A stretch of 47,932 bases of DNA from CAYNTG01 sp964400105 (GTDB lineage Bacteria > UBP14 > UBA6098): the NCBI GenBank assembly GCA_964400105.1, contig CAYNTG010000009.1:1-47932 (forward strand), read 5' to 3'. Below the pieces are notes generated by a model that did not search any database, was not told the DNA's origin, and saw only the letters and a list, made by a program, of their open reading frames with translations. Shown here in pieces: positions 7,958 through 16,807 of this stretch. The translations under genes and the position numbers were made by a program. The stretch's first letter is position 1. Each line of letters opens with the position of its first letter.

Positions 7958-10900
7958 TTATTTTAATCTGGCAATCTTGAACGTTGCATCGTCGCTACGT
8001 CCGTCCGCCGTTCTCGCCTTGATTTTCACAAAATAAACGCCGTTGGCCGCCGGATTGCCCTTCTCGTCCTCACCGTCCCAATGGATCGAAGCGAAAGCCG
8101 GAACCACCGACGACTCGATCTTGCGAACTGGTCGTCCGGTCATCGTGAAGATTCTCACGACGATATCCGCCGCCACGTCGATGTTGAATGTGATGTCGCT
8201 CTCTTCGCGAAATGGATTCGGATATGCGAGCGGGTTGGAGATTGCGAGATCACAGTCTTTCACCTCGAACGAAAGCTCCGCCTCGCCGGAATTGCCCATA
8301 TTGTCCCATGCCTTCACGCGCACGGTGTGAATCCCGGTGTCGAGGTTCTCCATGGGGTATATCGCGCTGCCGGATGTGTGGCTGTTGCGGTTATACTCGA
8401 AGTTCGGCGAAAGGTCGGCGGCGCTCGATTTGTTTCCGTCGAGGGTCATCGTGAGGGCGTGTCCAGCAGCGCCGGATAGGTTAATTCCATTTTCGTCGGA
8501 GATATTGCAGATAAGATCTCCGACGCCGCAGACGGCAGCGCCGTCCGAGAATCCCGGCCCATCGAACGACAGATCTACCACCGGTCCGATGGAATCCGCG
8601 ATAACGAGCGATGTATCCCCGGTTACAGCGAGGTTGAATACGACTCCGACGCCCTCCTCGGATTCGTTAAATGCGTAAGCTACAACCTTCCCCTCGAAAG
8701 TGCCGTATGAAACATCGATCGGAACCACAAAATCCGCCTCGAAGTTCCCGGCGGTTACATCGACCGGCCCGGAAAATATCCTTTTCCCGCCCTTATAGTA
8801 TGTTACCGAAGAGAGGATCGTCGATTCGTAGGTTTTGAAATATCCGGAGTCATAGACCAGGATATATGCCGTGCCGTCGAAATCGGTTCTTTGCACCGAG
8901 TCCTGCATTACCTCTCCTACGACGTGAATCCGGCTTCCCGCAAGAAGGGATTCCGGCTCGACCTGTATCTCGATATCGAGCTGCGGAGGGCCGACTACCA
9001 TACACGGATCGCCGAAAAGGACATATTGCCCCCTCGTCGAATTATACGACGATCCGCCTTTTGCGAATATCAAAGCGGAACCGAGGGTGGTTTTAACCTT
9101 GTTATCCCAACATCTTCCGAGGAATCTCGAATCGAGGACGTAGTTGCTGTTGCCGCTCGTCATTCGCGTAGCGGCCACCGATGCCACGGAGCCTGTTTCC
9201 GGATGCAGAAGAAGCTGCTCGGCTATGCACTGGCCTACGGTGCGATAAAAAAGCCCGACCTCGCACGATGCGCTGACCACGACCGGAAGCTTCCATTCGT
9301 TTTCGAGCTTTCCGATGCAGCTGGTGGCCTCGAACGCCTCTTCGTGCGTCCATAGCCTGTAATTGCCGTGACCGATGTAATTCACGACCGCCGAGCCGTC
9401 GTTCCAATTCTCGATCAGGGCATCCTGCGCTTCTGGTTTCAATTTCATCGATGTCCGCGGATAATCGGCAAGATAGATATCCCTCGGTTCCGTCCATTTC
9501 GGTAAGCTTTGGATGAGGGTGCTTGTATTCGTCGTGTGTTGCCATGTGTCTCTGCCGTCTGTTTTGCGCTCGTCGTCGGCGCAGTAAATGAACCGGGTTC
9601 GCCACGGCCCAAAATCAGGATTCCCCTCGATGCGTTTAACCTTCTCGACAAAATATCGCCATTCGTTGATCGTCGTTATCGGAACGCGCCCGGCGGCATA
9701 ATCCGGGATGCCGTCCCCCTCGGTAACGGCGTAGAAATAGTCGTCCGGGGCGGTGGCAACGCAGAGTGCTGCGGGGCAATAGGTCGGTGGCGGGTCGGTG
9801 ATTCCGCGCGGATCCCATGTCGCATCGCCGACGAGCATGATGTTCTCCGGCGGATCGTCCACATAAAGCCAAAGATAGCGCAAAAAGTCCCGTATCGCCG
9901 TCGGGTCGGAAGACCCGAATCCGAACTCCTCCAGAACGCTCTCGACAAAGACCCAATCCACCGACGTCCCCTTCCCTTCGCGATAATCGATATATTCCGC
10001 GAGATCGTTCTCGAGGCCCTCCGGTATAAGCATCAGAAGATCGCTGTCGAATACCCTTTCGCGAAGGTTCTCGAGCTCGCGTGCGGCCGGCATATTGGGA
10101 ACGGTGGCCGCAGAAGGCGACGCGACGTAGTATCTCCTTCCGCCGATGGAATCGGAGAATGAATATTCTCCGTCGTCGCAGTCGTTTAGGGCAAACGCGC
10201 GCAGATCGGTTTCGTCGGAGATGTCGAAGACGAACGGTGTTCCATCGAAGCCGGAGATTATATACGTCGCAGCGGAATCGCTCCCGGCGAAATCGAGGAA
10301 GCCGTTGTTTTCCTCCAGATCGATCCAATAAAGGAATTCGTAATAGTCGAAAAGGACGGCTTTCGTGCCGAATGATAACTCGATACTGTTTATGCCTTTA
10401 GTGAATGCACTTTCGAAGAACGACTGCTGCGCGCCGGTCCATATACCGAAGGCAGAATCCGGCGACTCGCCGTTGGCCGTAGCATAGACGACCGGTGGGT
10501 ATTCATCGACCGGGCGGACGAGCCGATGCCTGAAATACACACCCCGCGTTGTGTCGATTCGAGAATCGAGCAGGCTGATGAACTTCCAGATCGTTTCCTC
10601 GGAGCCCCAGTCGATGTCGTTCGAGGTCTTCGTGTAGATATAGTCATTTTCGACATAGTGGAGAAGCCTTCCAGTGGACGTCGTGTCTCCGCCGGCCGGG
10701 GACTCGAGTTCGAGCCTCGCGGCTGGCAGTGGAAAATCTCCGCCGATAGTAATCCAATAATAATTCTCTTTCGTGAATCGGTTCGAGTGGTGGAAGAATT
10801 TCTCGTTTTCCCAAACCCATCCTTCCGGCCCGCGAGCGTAGAAGTAAAGCGCATCTTCGCTGTCGAAAGAGCCGTCGGCAAGCCCGATTTGCCGGAGTGG

Positions 10901-11752
10901 TATCTCCTCTAATCCCGGCAGATTCGGCGACATGTTTATCGAAAGCTCGCGCCATCCGTCGTCGAAAACGCGGATCTCGTCGGGATCGACCTCCGATGGA
11001 TTTTCCCCGAGATAAGTGATAATGCTTCTATCGATTTTCACAAGCCCCGGCGACGAGACCGCAAATGTGAACCATCTATCGGAGGCCGAAAAGGCGCTCG
11101 ATTGCGGTCTTTTGCGTGGTTTTTTACCGACGAAAGAAGTCGCAATTTGTGGATTTAGCGAGGCCTCGATGAGGCTTCGTTCGATGGCATCCGGGGCGCC
11201 GCCATTTCCGCCGCCGGTAAATTCTATCCTCGCGCGGAGTGCGACAAGGCGCTCTATCTCGCGGTTAGCGGGGTTATAACGGATCGCTGCGATAGTGAGG
11301 TGGCCGATCCTGATATTCCGCATAAAACCGGTTTCCGAGAAAGAGATCGGTTCGTCGGGAAGCCATCGATCGATGGAATACGAAGCGGAATCAGGGATGT
11401 ATTCGAGCGAATATGGGCCATCGGGAAAGCCGCGCCATGTCGGCATCGGAGCCAGATTGACACGACCCGTCGGTTCCCATGTTTGCTCCTCGATTCGAAA
11501 GCTCCAATCCCCCGCCGATGGCAGCACAACGGAGATTTTAAATTCCGGAATCGCCGGCTCGCCCGTTTCGGCAAAAACCTCCGCGCCATTTGCGGAAATC
11601 TCGATAAAACCACCCTCCACATCGGCGGAATCGAGTTTCGGCGGACTCCATGATATCGAGAGGCCGTCGCTCGATTCGATGCATTCGACGGGAATTGCAT
11701 AAAGCGCCGAAATCGAAAAACAGAGAAGGATTGCCGCTAAAAATCTAATCAT
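7958..11752 (-). CDS. porU: C25 gingipain-family protein, probable type IX sortase PorU
   Basis: 1264-residue exported protein with signal peptide (residues 1-19, ending ALYA). The central part, about 550-920, is a C25 cysteine peptidase domain: IMLVGDATWDPRG, DDYFYAVTEGDG, catalytic His795 in YIGHGNYRLW and Cys830 in SASCEVGLF. The end carries a sorting-type/FlgD-like domain (YPNPFREESDITF ... NGVYFVKIKA). Size, layout and position directly before a PorV-like gene fit PorU, which removes C-terminal signals from type IX cargo and attaches cargo to surface lipids. The alternative is an ordinary secreted gingipain-like protease; adjacency to porV favours the sortase. It is probably the first gene of a five-gene operon; no good promoter is obvious in the short divergent gap to thiD. 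Confidence 0.75.
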   Translation of the reverse strand: MIRFLAAILLCFSISALYAIPVECIESSDGLSISWSPPKLDSADVEGGFIEISANGAEVFAETGEPAIPEFKISVVLPSAGDWSFRIEEQTWEPTGRVNLAPMPTWRGFPDGPYSLEYIPDSASYSIDRWLPDEPISFSETGFMRNIRIGHLTIAAIRYNPANREIERLVALRARIEFTGGGNGGAPDAIERSLIEASLNPQIATSFVGKKPRKRPQSSAFSASDRWFTFAVSSPGLVKIDRSIITYLGENPSEVDPDEIRVFDDGWRELSINMSPNLPGLEEIPLRQIGLADGSFDSEDALYFYARGPEGWVWENEKFFHHSNRFTKENYYWITIGGDFPLPAARLELESPAGGDTTSTGRLLHYVENDYIYTKTSNDIDWGSEETIWKFISLLDSRIDTTRGVYFRHRLVRPVDEYPPVVYATANGESPDSAFGIWTGAQQSFFESAFTKGINSIELSFGTKAVLFDYYEFLYWIDLEENNGFLDFAGSDSAATYIISGFDGTPFVFDISDETDLRAFALNDCDDGEYSFSDSIGGRRYYVASPSAATVPNMPAARELENLRERVFDSDLLMLIPEGLENDLAEYIDYREGKGTSVDWVFVESVLEEFGFGSSDPTAIRDFLRYLWLYVDDPPENIMLVGDATWDPRGITDPPPTYCPAALCVATAPDDYFYAVTEGDGIPDYAAGRVPITTINEWRYFVEKVKRIEGNPDFGPWRTRFIYCADDERKTDGRDTWQHTTNTSTLIQSLPKWTEPRDIYLADYPRTSMKLKPEAQDALIENWNDGSAVVNYIGHGNYRLWTHEEAFEATSCIGKLENEWKLPVVVSASCEVGLFYRTVGQCIAEQLLLHPETGSVASVAATRMTSGNSNYVLDSRFLGRCWDNKVKTTLGSALIFAKGGSSYNSTRGQYVLFGDPCMVVGPPQLDIEIQVEPESLLAGSRIHVVGEVMQDSVQRTDFDGTAYILVYDSGYFKTYESTILSSVTYYKGGKRIFSGPVDVTAGNFEADFVVPIDVSYGTFEGKVVAYAFNESEEGVGVVFNLAVTGDTSLVIADSIGPVVDLSFDGPGFSDGAAVCGVGDLICNISDENGINLSGAAGHALTMTLDGNKSSAADLSPNFEYNRNSHTSGSAIYPMENLDTGIHTVRVKAWDNMGNSGEAELSFEVKDCDLAISNPLAYPNPFREESDITFNIDVAADIVVRIFTMTGRPVRKIESSVVPAFASIHWDGEDEKGNPAANGVYFVKIKARTADGRSDDATFKIARLK

Positions 11753-11870
11753 AATCTAACCCGCAAGTTTCATTTTAAACAAATGCAATTTATCTTAAAG
11801 CACAAAATATGCCGGAAAATGGACAAACCGGTTGCAAACATGTTTGTTCAAGGATAAAATCCCAAAGATC

Positions 11871-12620
11871 ATGACATTCAAAACGGCATTAACTATCGGT
11901 GGGCTGGACCCGACCGGCGGCGCGGGCATCGTCGCGGATATCCGTGCATTCGCGGTCTGCGGCGTTCCCGCCGGTGCGGTTGTCGCGGCATTTGCGAACC
12001 AGACGCACGATCGGGGCATCGCGGTTTGGCCGGTGGATTCGAGGACATTTATCGAGTCGATAGACGCCGCCCTCGCAATCCGCCCCTCCGCTATCAAGAT
12101 AGGCATGCTCGCAAACTCCGAAATCGTTCGCGTCGTTGCGGATCGGCTCGGCGCGCTTGAAAACTGTCCAGTAGTTCTCGATACGGTGATGCGGTCGTCG
12201 TCGGGCATGGAACTTTTGGACGAAGCCGGCATCGATGCGATGGTAGAGCTTCTCTTTCCGATATCGACGGTTATCACGCCGAACTGGGACGAGGCCGCCG
12301 CGCTATCTGGATACGCCGTAGATTCGATTAATTCCTCAGTGGAAGCCGGGATAGCCTTGTTAAAATCAACGAATGCCGTTCTCGTGACGGGTGGCCACTC
12401 AGAAGGCGATCCTGTCGATTTACTCTTCGATCCGGCCGGACGGGTTGAATTTGCTTCGGCGAGGATCGATGGGAATTTTCGTGGAACGGGATGCGCATTG
12501 TCGTCTTTGATCGCGGCGGAGCTGGCCTTGGGTAAAGGTTTGCGCGACGCCATTTACGCGGCGAAGAAGAGACTTTCCGCTGCCCTCGACAAATCGAAAC
12601 CGCCTTACATCACTTTTTGA
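11871..12620 (+). CDS. thiD: Hydroxymethylpyrimidine/phosphomethylpyrimidine kinase
   Basis: 249 residues if started at ATG 11871; the open frame extends to a TTG at 11832, but the family begins close to the ALTIGGLDPTGGAG motif, which sits at residues 6-19 from the chosen ATG. ThiD phosphorylates hydroxymethylpyrimidine twice to give the pyrimidine half of thiamin. Visible ribokinase-fold marks are the N-terminal glycine-rich motif, IKIGMLAN, VLDTVMRSSSG, the TPNWDEAAALSG segment and the C-terminal anion hole GTGCALSS. First gene of a plus-strand run with PAP2, NUDIX and DUF4837 genes, spaced 1 bp from the next. No other thiamin gene is nearby. The ribosome site is weak. Confidence 0.9.
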   Translation: MTFKTALTIGGLDPTGGAGIVADIRAFAVCGVPAGAVVAAFANQTHDRGIAVWPVDSRTFIESIDAALAIRPSAIKIGMLANSEIVRVVADRLGALENCPVVLDTVMRSSSGMELLDEAGIDAMVELLFPISTVITPNWDEAAALSGYAVDSINSSVEAGIALLKSTNAVLVTGGHSEGDPVDLLFDPAGRVEFASARIDGNFRGTGCALSSLIAAELALGKGLRDAIYAAKKRLSAALDKSKPPYITF

Positions 12621-12621
12621 T

Positions 12622-13185
12622 ATGCTGAATTTTTTACATAAGATCGATATGTCGATGTTCGAAGCGATGAACGGCCGATGGATATCGCCGTTTCTCGACA
12701 GGTTTATGACGCTCGTTACGAATCAGGAAACGGGGATTTTGATTGTTATCGCGATCCTTTTACTTTTCGCTGTGTTGGGCAGCAAAAAGGGGCGTGTCGC
12801 TGCGCTTTCCGTTGTTTTGGCGTATGGAATAATCGATTCGGTCGGCCATTATATTCTGAAACCTCTTTTCGGCAGACCGAGACCGTGCCATCTGGAGATC
12901 GGAAGGCTTCTTGTCGATTGCGGCAGCGGCCTTTCGATGCCAAGCCTTCATGCGGCGGCGAGCTTCGGCATATTCACCGCACTAATTACACATTATGGTT
13001 GGCGAACGGCGCCATTTTATATCCTCGCGGCATGTGTGGCATACAGCCGCGTTTATGTCGGTGTTCATTGGCCTTTCGATATTTTCGCGGGAGCGCTTTA
13101 TGGAGCCGCAGTCGGTTTCGGGATGGCGTATTTTTCCAAAAAGATATTTTTCAAAGGAGATAAGCCCGATGCGAAAAAGACCTGA
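12622..13185 (+). CDS. PAP2-family membrane phosphatase
   Basis: 187-residue integral membrane protein of the type 2 phosphatidic acid phosphatase family. The three signature motifs are present: K80-PLFGRPRP, PSLHAA (107-112, catalytic-site His110) and SRVYVGVHWPFD (142-153, His149). Several hydrophobic segments (about 38-52, 58-78, 115-125, 133-142, 155-170) fit the usual membrane fold. Members hydrolyse phosphatidic acid, phosphatidylglycerol phosphate or undecaprenyl pyrophosphate; the substrate cannot be told from sequence. It starts 1 bp after thiD and overlaps the NUDIX gene by 17 bp, so the three are probably co-transcribed. Confidence 0.9.
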   Translation: MLNFLHKIDMSMFEAMNGRWISPFLDRFMTLVTNQETGILIVIAILLLFAVLGSKKGRVAALSVVLAYGIIDSVGHYILKPLFGRPRPCHLEIGRLLVDCGSGLSMPSLHAAASFGIFTALITHYGWRTAPFYILAACVAYSRVYVGVHWPFDIFAGALYGAAVGFGMAYFSKKIFFKGDKPDAKKT

Positions 13186-13681
13186 ATTTTGCCCGGACTG
13201 CGGAGCGCCGCTCGAAAAAAGGATTGCCGAAGGCCGCGCGAGGATGTTCTGTGCGAGTTGTGATAAAACTATTTACGAGAATCCCCTTCCCGCGACATGC
13301 GTGGTTGCATTCGACTGCGACGGTCGCGTCCTTATGACGAAACGATCCGTGGAACCCGGCTTTGGCAAATGGTCGCTGCCGGGCGGTTTCGTCGAGATCG
13401 ATGAAACACCCTCCGAATGCGCCATTCGCGAGATGATCGAGGAGACGGGAATCACAGGAAAGATCGTCGGACAACTCGGTGTCGAAGGGCAGCGAAGCAC
13501 AATGTATATCAACGTCATGGTAGCCGGATTTCTCGTCGAACCTTGCGAGGGCGAGGTCGTGGCCGGGGACGACGCCTCGGAGGCGAGATGGTTTTCCATC
13601 GCCGAAGCCCCGGAACTGGTTTTCGCCAGCCATCGAAAATTTCTCGAGCGAGCGATAAGCGCAATCGAATCATCGTGTTAA
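13169..13681 (+). CDS. NUDIX hydrolase with N-terminal zinc ribbon
   Basis: 170 residues from ATG 13169, chosen over upstream in-frame starts because GGAG lies 9 nt before it and the protein then begins at its zinc ribbon. Cys8-x2-Cys11 and Cys28-x2-Cys31 form the ribbon. The Nudix box runs from Gly73 to Gly94 (Glu79, Arg87-Glu88, Glu91-Glu92), complete for metal-dependent pyrophosphate hydrolysis. The arrangement resembles NudC-like or ADP-ribose pyrophosphatase-like proteins, but the protein is shorter than NADH pyrophosphatase, so the nucleotide substrate is unassigned. Overlaps the preceding PAP2 gene by 17 bp. Confidence 0.9.
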   Translation: MRKRPEFCPDCGAPLEKRIAEGRARMFCASCDKTIYENPLPATCVVAFDCDGRVLMTKRSVEPGFGKWSLPGGFVEIDETPSECAIREMIEETGITGKIVGQLGVEGQRSTMYINVMVAGFLVEPCEGEVVAGDDASEARWFSIAEAPELVFASHRKFLERAISAIESSC

Positions 13682-13693
13682 AGGGAAGTGGAA

Positions 13694-14746
13694 ATGAAAA
13701 TCAGGATTTTTGGTTTGACAACATTTGTGATTATGATGCTTATCGGTTGCGATCTTTCTCGCGAGGCAGTTGGCTCGTATAAAAAAATCCCCGCGCTGAT
13801 CGATGTCGAGGAATTGGGTGTTGTAGGGCCAGCGCTTGCAGGAGCTATCGAGGTCGAGATTACCACGCCGCAAAAAGAGAATATTTTCAATCTCGAATAT
13901 GTCGATACAACATTAATGGCGCGCCTCACAAACGCCCGAACATCGATAATCGCCGCGAGCCTCGAATCGCCCGGCCCGGCTGGCATGTTCATCCGCAATG
14001 CGCTTTCAAAAGATGTCCAAAAGATGGTCCTCTCCGGGCGGACATGGATTATCGCAAAGGAGGATATCTGGGCGAAGAATCAGCTCACGCTGATAATCAC
14101 TGCGCCGACGGTGGAGGACCTTGCCGCGAGGCTCGAACTCGGCGGCGAGGAGGCTTTCCGGCTGATCGACAACTCCGTGAACGAGCGCGTTTCGCCGTGG
14201 CTTTTTGGCAAGGTATTCGGCGAGAGCGAAAAACTCGATCTGGAGGATTCCGTCGCATCGGAATACGGCTTCGGGATACGGATTCCACGTTTTTGGGACT
14301 GGGAAAAGGGAGCCGCGAGCGACCGGTTTATATGGCTTCGCACACTCGAACCGGAAAGATGGGTCTTCGTTTGGTGGACGCCGCTCGATTCATCGATGGA
14401 CTTCTCGGTCGAGCGTTGGCGCAATGTTCGCGACAGTCTTTGCGCGATTTATTACGAGGGGGATCGCGTTTCGCCCGATTTTTCGCCCGAAACCACCGGA
14501 ACATATATTGGCGGAAGGTCGGCGGTGCAAATCCGCGCATTATGGGAGAACGAAAAGGAGGGTCTCGGCGGCCCGATCGTCTCGTATGTGCTTTCGGATC
14601 GGATCACCAACAGGCTTTATATCGTCGATGGCGCGGTCTTTGCGCCGTCGGTGGAAAAGGAACCATACCTGCGCCACGTCGAGATCGTCTGCAAGAGCTT
14701 TCGCGGCGACCTTCCGCTATTTTACGAAGAACGTGCCGCCCGGTAG
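13694..14746 (+). CDS. DUF4837-family lipoprotein
   Basis: 350 residues. The ATG at 13694 is preferred over a GTG at 13688 because AAGGGA sits at a proper distance only from the former. The N terminus is a short hydrophobic segment ending in MLIGC, a lipoprotein signal with Cys at about residue 18. The middle has the DUF4837-type phrase DIWAKNQLTLIITAP and a later LWENEKEGLGGPIVSYVL segment. DUF4837 proteins are known mostly from Bacteroidota and have no established function. It starts 12 bp after the NUDIX gene and is the last gene of the thiD run. The AT-rich island follows about 95 bp downstream. Confidence 0.8.
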   Translation: MKIRIFGLTTFVIMMLIGCDLSREAVGSYKKIPALIDVEELGVVGPALAGAIEVEITTPQKENIFNLEYVDTTLMARLTNARTSIIAASLESPGPAGMFIRNALSKDVQKMVLSGRTWIIAKEDIWAKNQLTLIITAPTVEDLAARLELGGEEAFRLIDNSVNERVSPWLFGKVFGESEKLDLEDSVASEYGFGIRIPRFWDWEKGAASDRFIWLRTLEPERWVFVWWTPLDSSMDFSVERWRNVRDSLCAIYYEGDRVSPDFSPETTGTYIGGRSAVQIRALWENEKEGLGGPIVSYVLSDRITNRLYIVDGAVFAPSVEKEPYLRHVEIVCKSFRGDLPLFYEERAAR

Positions 14747-14810
14747 GTGACTGTCTTGTTGAATGGAGTGAAATCCCACGGACGCCGTCCTGATCGACAG
14801 TGGATATCAA

Positions 14811-14829
14811 TCCACCGATGAGCGGTGGA
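14811..14829. repeat. Short hairpin downstream of DUF4837 gene
   Basis: Arms TCCACCG and CGGTGGA with a five-base loop; a second overlapping pair GTGGA/TCCAC lies just before it. There is no clear U-tract, so it may be a weak terminator or another small palindromic repeat. It marks the border between normal-GC sequence and the AT-rich island. Confidence 0.35.
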
Positions 14830-14840
14830 ACGAGTTCGAG

Positions 14841-15032
14841 TTAAATAGAATTAATATGTTCGCTCATGTTTTGGTTAAACTGGGATAAATTCACATCTTC
14901 ATTTTCCAAATCTCTAATCCACCACATATAAGCAATCAGCCATTTTGCGTCATTCTCTTTAAGAAAAGGATCGTCGGATCCAATCGCATTATGACAGATT
15001 CTTTTTATTATTTCCCTCATTTCTAAAGGCAT
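14841..15032 (-). CDS. Small hypothetical protein
   Basis: Open frame of 63 codons starting at ATG 15030-15032. The product (MPLEMREIIKRICHNAIGSD..., ending NMSEHINSI) is mixed helical-looking with a WLIAYMWWIRDLE stretch; no signal peptide or known motif. No strong ribosome site precedes it. Base composition is clearly more AT-rich than the neighbouring lipoprotein gene and similar to the restriction-modification pair upstream on the same strand, which suggests it came with that island. It could equally be a chance frame. Confidence 0.4.
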   Translation of the reverse strand: MPLEMREIIKRICHNAIGSDDPFLKENDAKWLIAYMWWIRDLENEDVNLSQFNQNMSEHINSI

Positions 15033-15055
15033 AATCCCGCTTCAAAGGTTATTAC

Positions 15056-15325
15056 TTGAAATATTGCGACCTTCATATGCACAGCAATGCCTCTGACGGC
15101 ACGTTCACGTCGGAGCAGATAATCGAACGCGCGAAAAATTATCGCATAGGCGACATAGCGTTCACCGACCACGATACGGTGGCGTCTGTAAAAACCGGGC
15201 AGTTTTCGCTTTTTATATACTATGTAATTATTGATACGTCGTTAGCACATAGGCAAGTATATTGCTTATCGGTAATATTTCCGTTAACGGCGTGTTTGGC
15301 GATTTTTATGTTATTTTATATGTGA
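15056..15325 (+). pseudogene. Truncated PHP-domain phosphoesterase
   Basis: From a TTG start (AAAGG 7 nt upstream) the first 45 or so codons are a textbook PHP N terminus: DLHMHSNASDGTFTSEQI, then IAFTDHDTV, carrying the metal-binding His residues of the HxH and DHD motifs. After about position 15188 similarity stops and the frame runs through AT-rich sequence to a stop at 15325, giving 89 residues instead of the 270-290 usual for this family (nucleoside bisphosphate phosphatase/RNase AM-like). The catalytic domain cannot be complete. The break coincides with the AT-rich island that carries the restriction-modification genes, so insertion or deletion there probably destroyed the gene. I do not see the missing 3' part in the window. 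Confidence 0.75.
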
Positions 15326-15337
15326 CGCTAAGAGTGA

Positions 15338-15940
15338 TTACTTCTTTCTCGAACGTCTTTTCTCTTTTACTATTTCATCAATTAATCTGAAAGGTTCCGG
15401 TTCGAAAGGCGGCTTTAGCGGCCAGGTTATGCTAGTCGTGCCTTTGAGTAGATATTTTTGTTGTTCTGACGTATACCTTGATGAAGTTGTTCTCGGCAAA
15501 TTTTCATTTTTTATGAATGCGAAACGCCACTCTTTGCCGAACTCAAAAATACCGACCGCGAGCAGGTCGAATTCACCGACGGCCAAGCAAGTAGTCTCGA
15601 TAATATCGCCGTTGGGAAGAGCGACAGGTCTTTTATCGCTCGCGTCGCACTGGAATTTACCGACGTATCCGTCATCCGTTTCCCCGACGCTTTTTTTCTG
15701 CAAACCTTTAGCCTCAATAAATATCTCGACACCTTTATAAGTTACAAAGAGATCGCCTTTATGTTTTCTATCATGGTTGTCATATTTTTTTACTTTTGAA
15801 ACTTCATCACCATTAAACCAAATTTTTTTGAGCATATATTCATTCAAATACCCGAATAAGAAACCCCTCAAGCTCGGATTCGCGGTAACAACCTCGTCGA
15901 TTTCGTCGAAAGAAATCTTCCATTCTTTAATAACGCCCAT
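15338..15940 (-). CDS. Probable type II restriction endonuclease
   Basis: 200 residues. It contains a PD-(D/E)xK-type core: Asp63 in KGDLFVTYKG, then Glu76-Ala-Lys78 in IFIEAKG, with the hydrophobic strand between them expected of such nucleases. Its start overlaps the end of the methyltransferase gene by 14 bp on the same strand, the classic arrangement of a methyltransferase/endonuclease pair. The C terminus is basic (KEKRRSRKK). I do not recognise the specificity, and the sequence has no other clear family mark, so the assignment rests on the motif plus context. AT-rich compared with the flanks, consistent with acquisition by transfer. Confidence 0.65.
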   Translation of the reverse strand: MGVIKEWKISFDEIDEVVTANPSLRGFLFGYLNEYMLKKIWFNGDEVSKVKKYDNHDRKHKGDLFVTYKGVEIFIEAKGLQKKSVGETDDGYVGKFQCDASDKRPVALPNGDIIETTCLAVGEFDLLAVGIFEFGKEWRFAFIKNENLPRTTSSRYTSEQQKYLLKGTTSITWPLKPPFEPEPFRLIDEIVKEKRRSRKK

Positions 15941-16673
15941 TGGCCTTCTTTCTTGTCTTTTCGAATACTAAAAAATACGAATGGTTTTTTCTGGCGTGCA
16001 CCTGTTTGATTATCCTGCTCACACCAGGTTTATTCAACCGGACGACAACGAATAAATCCACGACATAAAAACCTATTTCCGCGTATTCGTTTATAATTTC
16101 CACATGAGTTAGATGTTGTTTATTCGCGCTGACTTCATCCTGACATTTAACTATAAATTCACCCGCTTCCTTTAACACCCGATGGGCCTCGATTCCGGCT
16201 TTTATATACATGTCGAGCACTGCGGCATGGTATTTGGGCGCGTCGCCGTATTGGTCGCCATTCGAATAATATTCCCTAAAAGAATTATGTGTTCCCGCAC
16301 CGGCGAGGTTGCTTTTATCGCGTCGGTAAAAACCCTCCATATACGGCGGGTCGAGGACAACGCAATCAATGGAACCGTTTTCATAAGGCAAATCCCTGCA
16401 ATCGACACCGGTAGCTATATCGGTTGCCCGTAATTCATATTCACCGTCGGGGATTTTCCTCCAGAAAACGCCCTTGCCGTATGTAACATCGGCGACAACC
16501 GAACCGGGAGGGACATGGAGCTTCATAACGTGAGGGAATACGCCAGAATTATCCCCGATATATGCCGAACGGGTCAAATCGCTCGTAACTATACCGTCGG
16601 GGGATTTCCTTTTTTTCCTTTTTACACCGGCATCCGGTTTATCGAAGATTTGTAATTGAGCCGTTTTCTTCAT
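15927..16673 (-). CDS. DNA adenine/cytosine-N4 methyltransferase
   Basis: 248 residues. Residues 59-71 (VVADVTYGKGVFW) look like the S-adenosylmethionine-binding motif I region, and DPPY at 108-111 is the amino-methyltransferase catalytic motif IV, so it should methylate the exocyclic amine of adenine or cytosine in DNA. The order motif I then IV in a compact protein fits small N6/N4 methyltransferases. The adjacent overlapping gene is a probable endonuclease, so the likely role is protection of host DNA in a restriction-modification system. A purine-rich site (GGGGA) precedes the ATG and a promoter-like pair lies at 16703-16730. AT-rich relative to surrounding operons. Confidence 0.8.
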   Translation of the reverse strand: MKKTAQLQIFDKPDAGVKRKKRKSPDGIVTSDLTRSAYIGDNSGVFPHVMKLHVPPGSVVADVTYGKGVFWRKIPDGEYELRATDIATGVDCRDLPYENGSIDCVVLDPPYMEGFYRRDKSNLAGAGTHNSFREYYSNGDQYGDAPKYHAAVLDMYIKAGIEAHRVLKEAGEFIVKCQDEVSANKQHLTHVEIINEYAEIGFYVVDLFVVVRLNKPGVSRIIKQVHARKNHSYFLVFEKTRKKANGRY

Positions 16674-16702
16674 TTTTTCGTTCCCCGTTATCTGTAACTC
16701 TC

Positions 16703-16730
16703 AATATACTCCATTTTCCGCATCGCGCAA
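16703..16730 (-). promoter_or_regulatory. Probable promoter of restriction-modification pair
   Basis: On the minus strand TTGCGC (16725-16730) and TATATT (16703-16708) are spaced by 16 bp, about 30 bp upstream of the methyltransferase ATG. The -10 is near consensus, the -35 moderate. The gap 16674-16807 holds nothing else I can identify. Confidence 0.45.
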
Positions 16731-16807
16731 GAGAATTGTTCCTTAAGGCCGGGGCGTGGAATGTTGTGATACAAATTTTGCTTAACGAATAACCTATGTT
16801 TTAGCTA

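Noticed and set aside
14772..14884. Plus-strand open frame reading VLIDSGYQSTDERWNEFEL
   Set aside because: It has no start codon, follows an in-frame TGA and runs across the border into AT-rich DNA; it could be a gene scrap, but nothing supports it.
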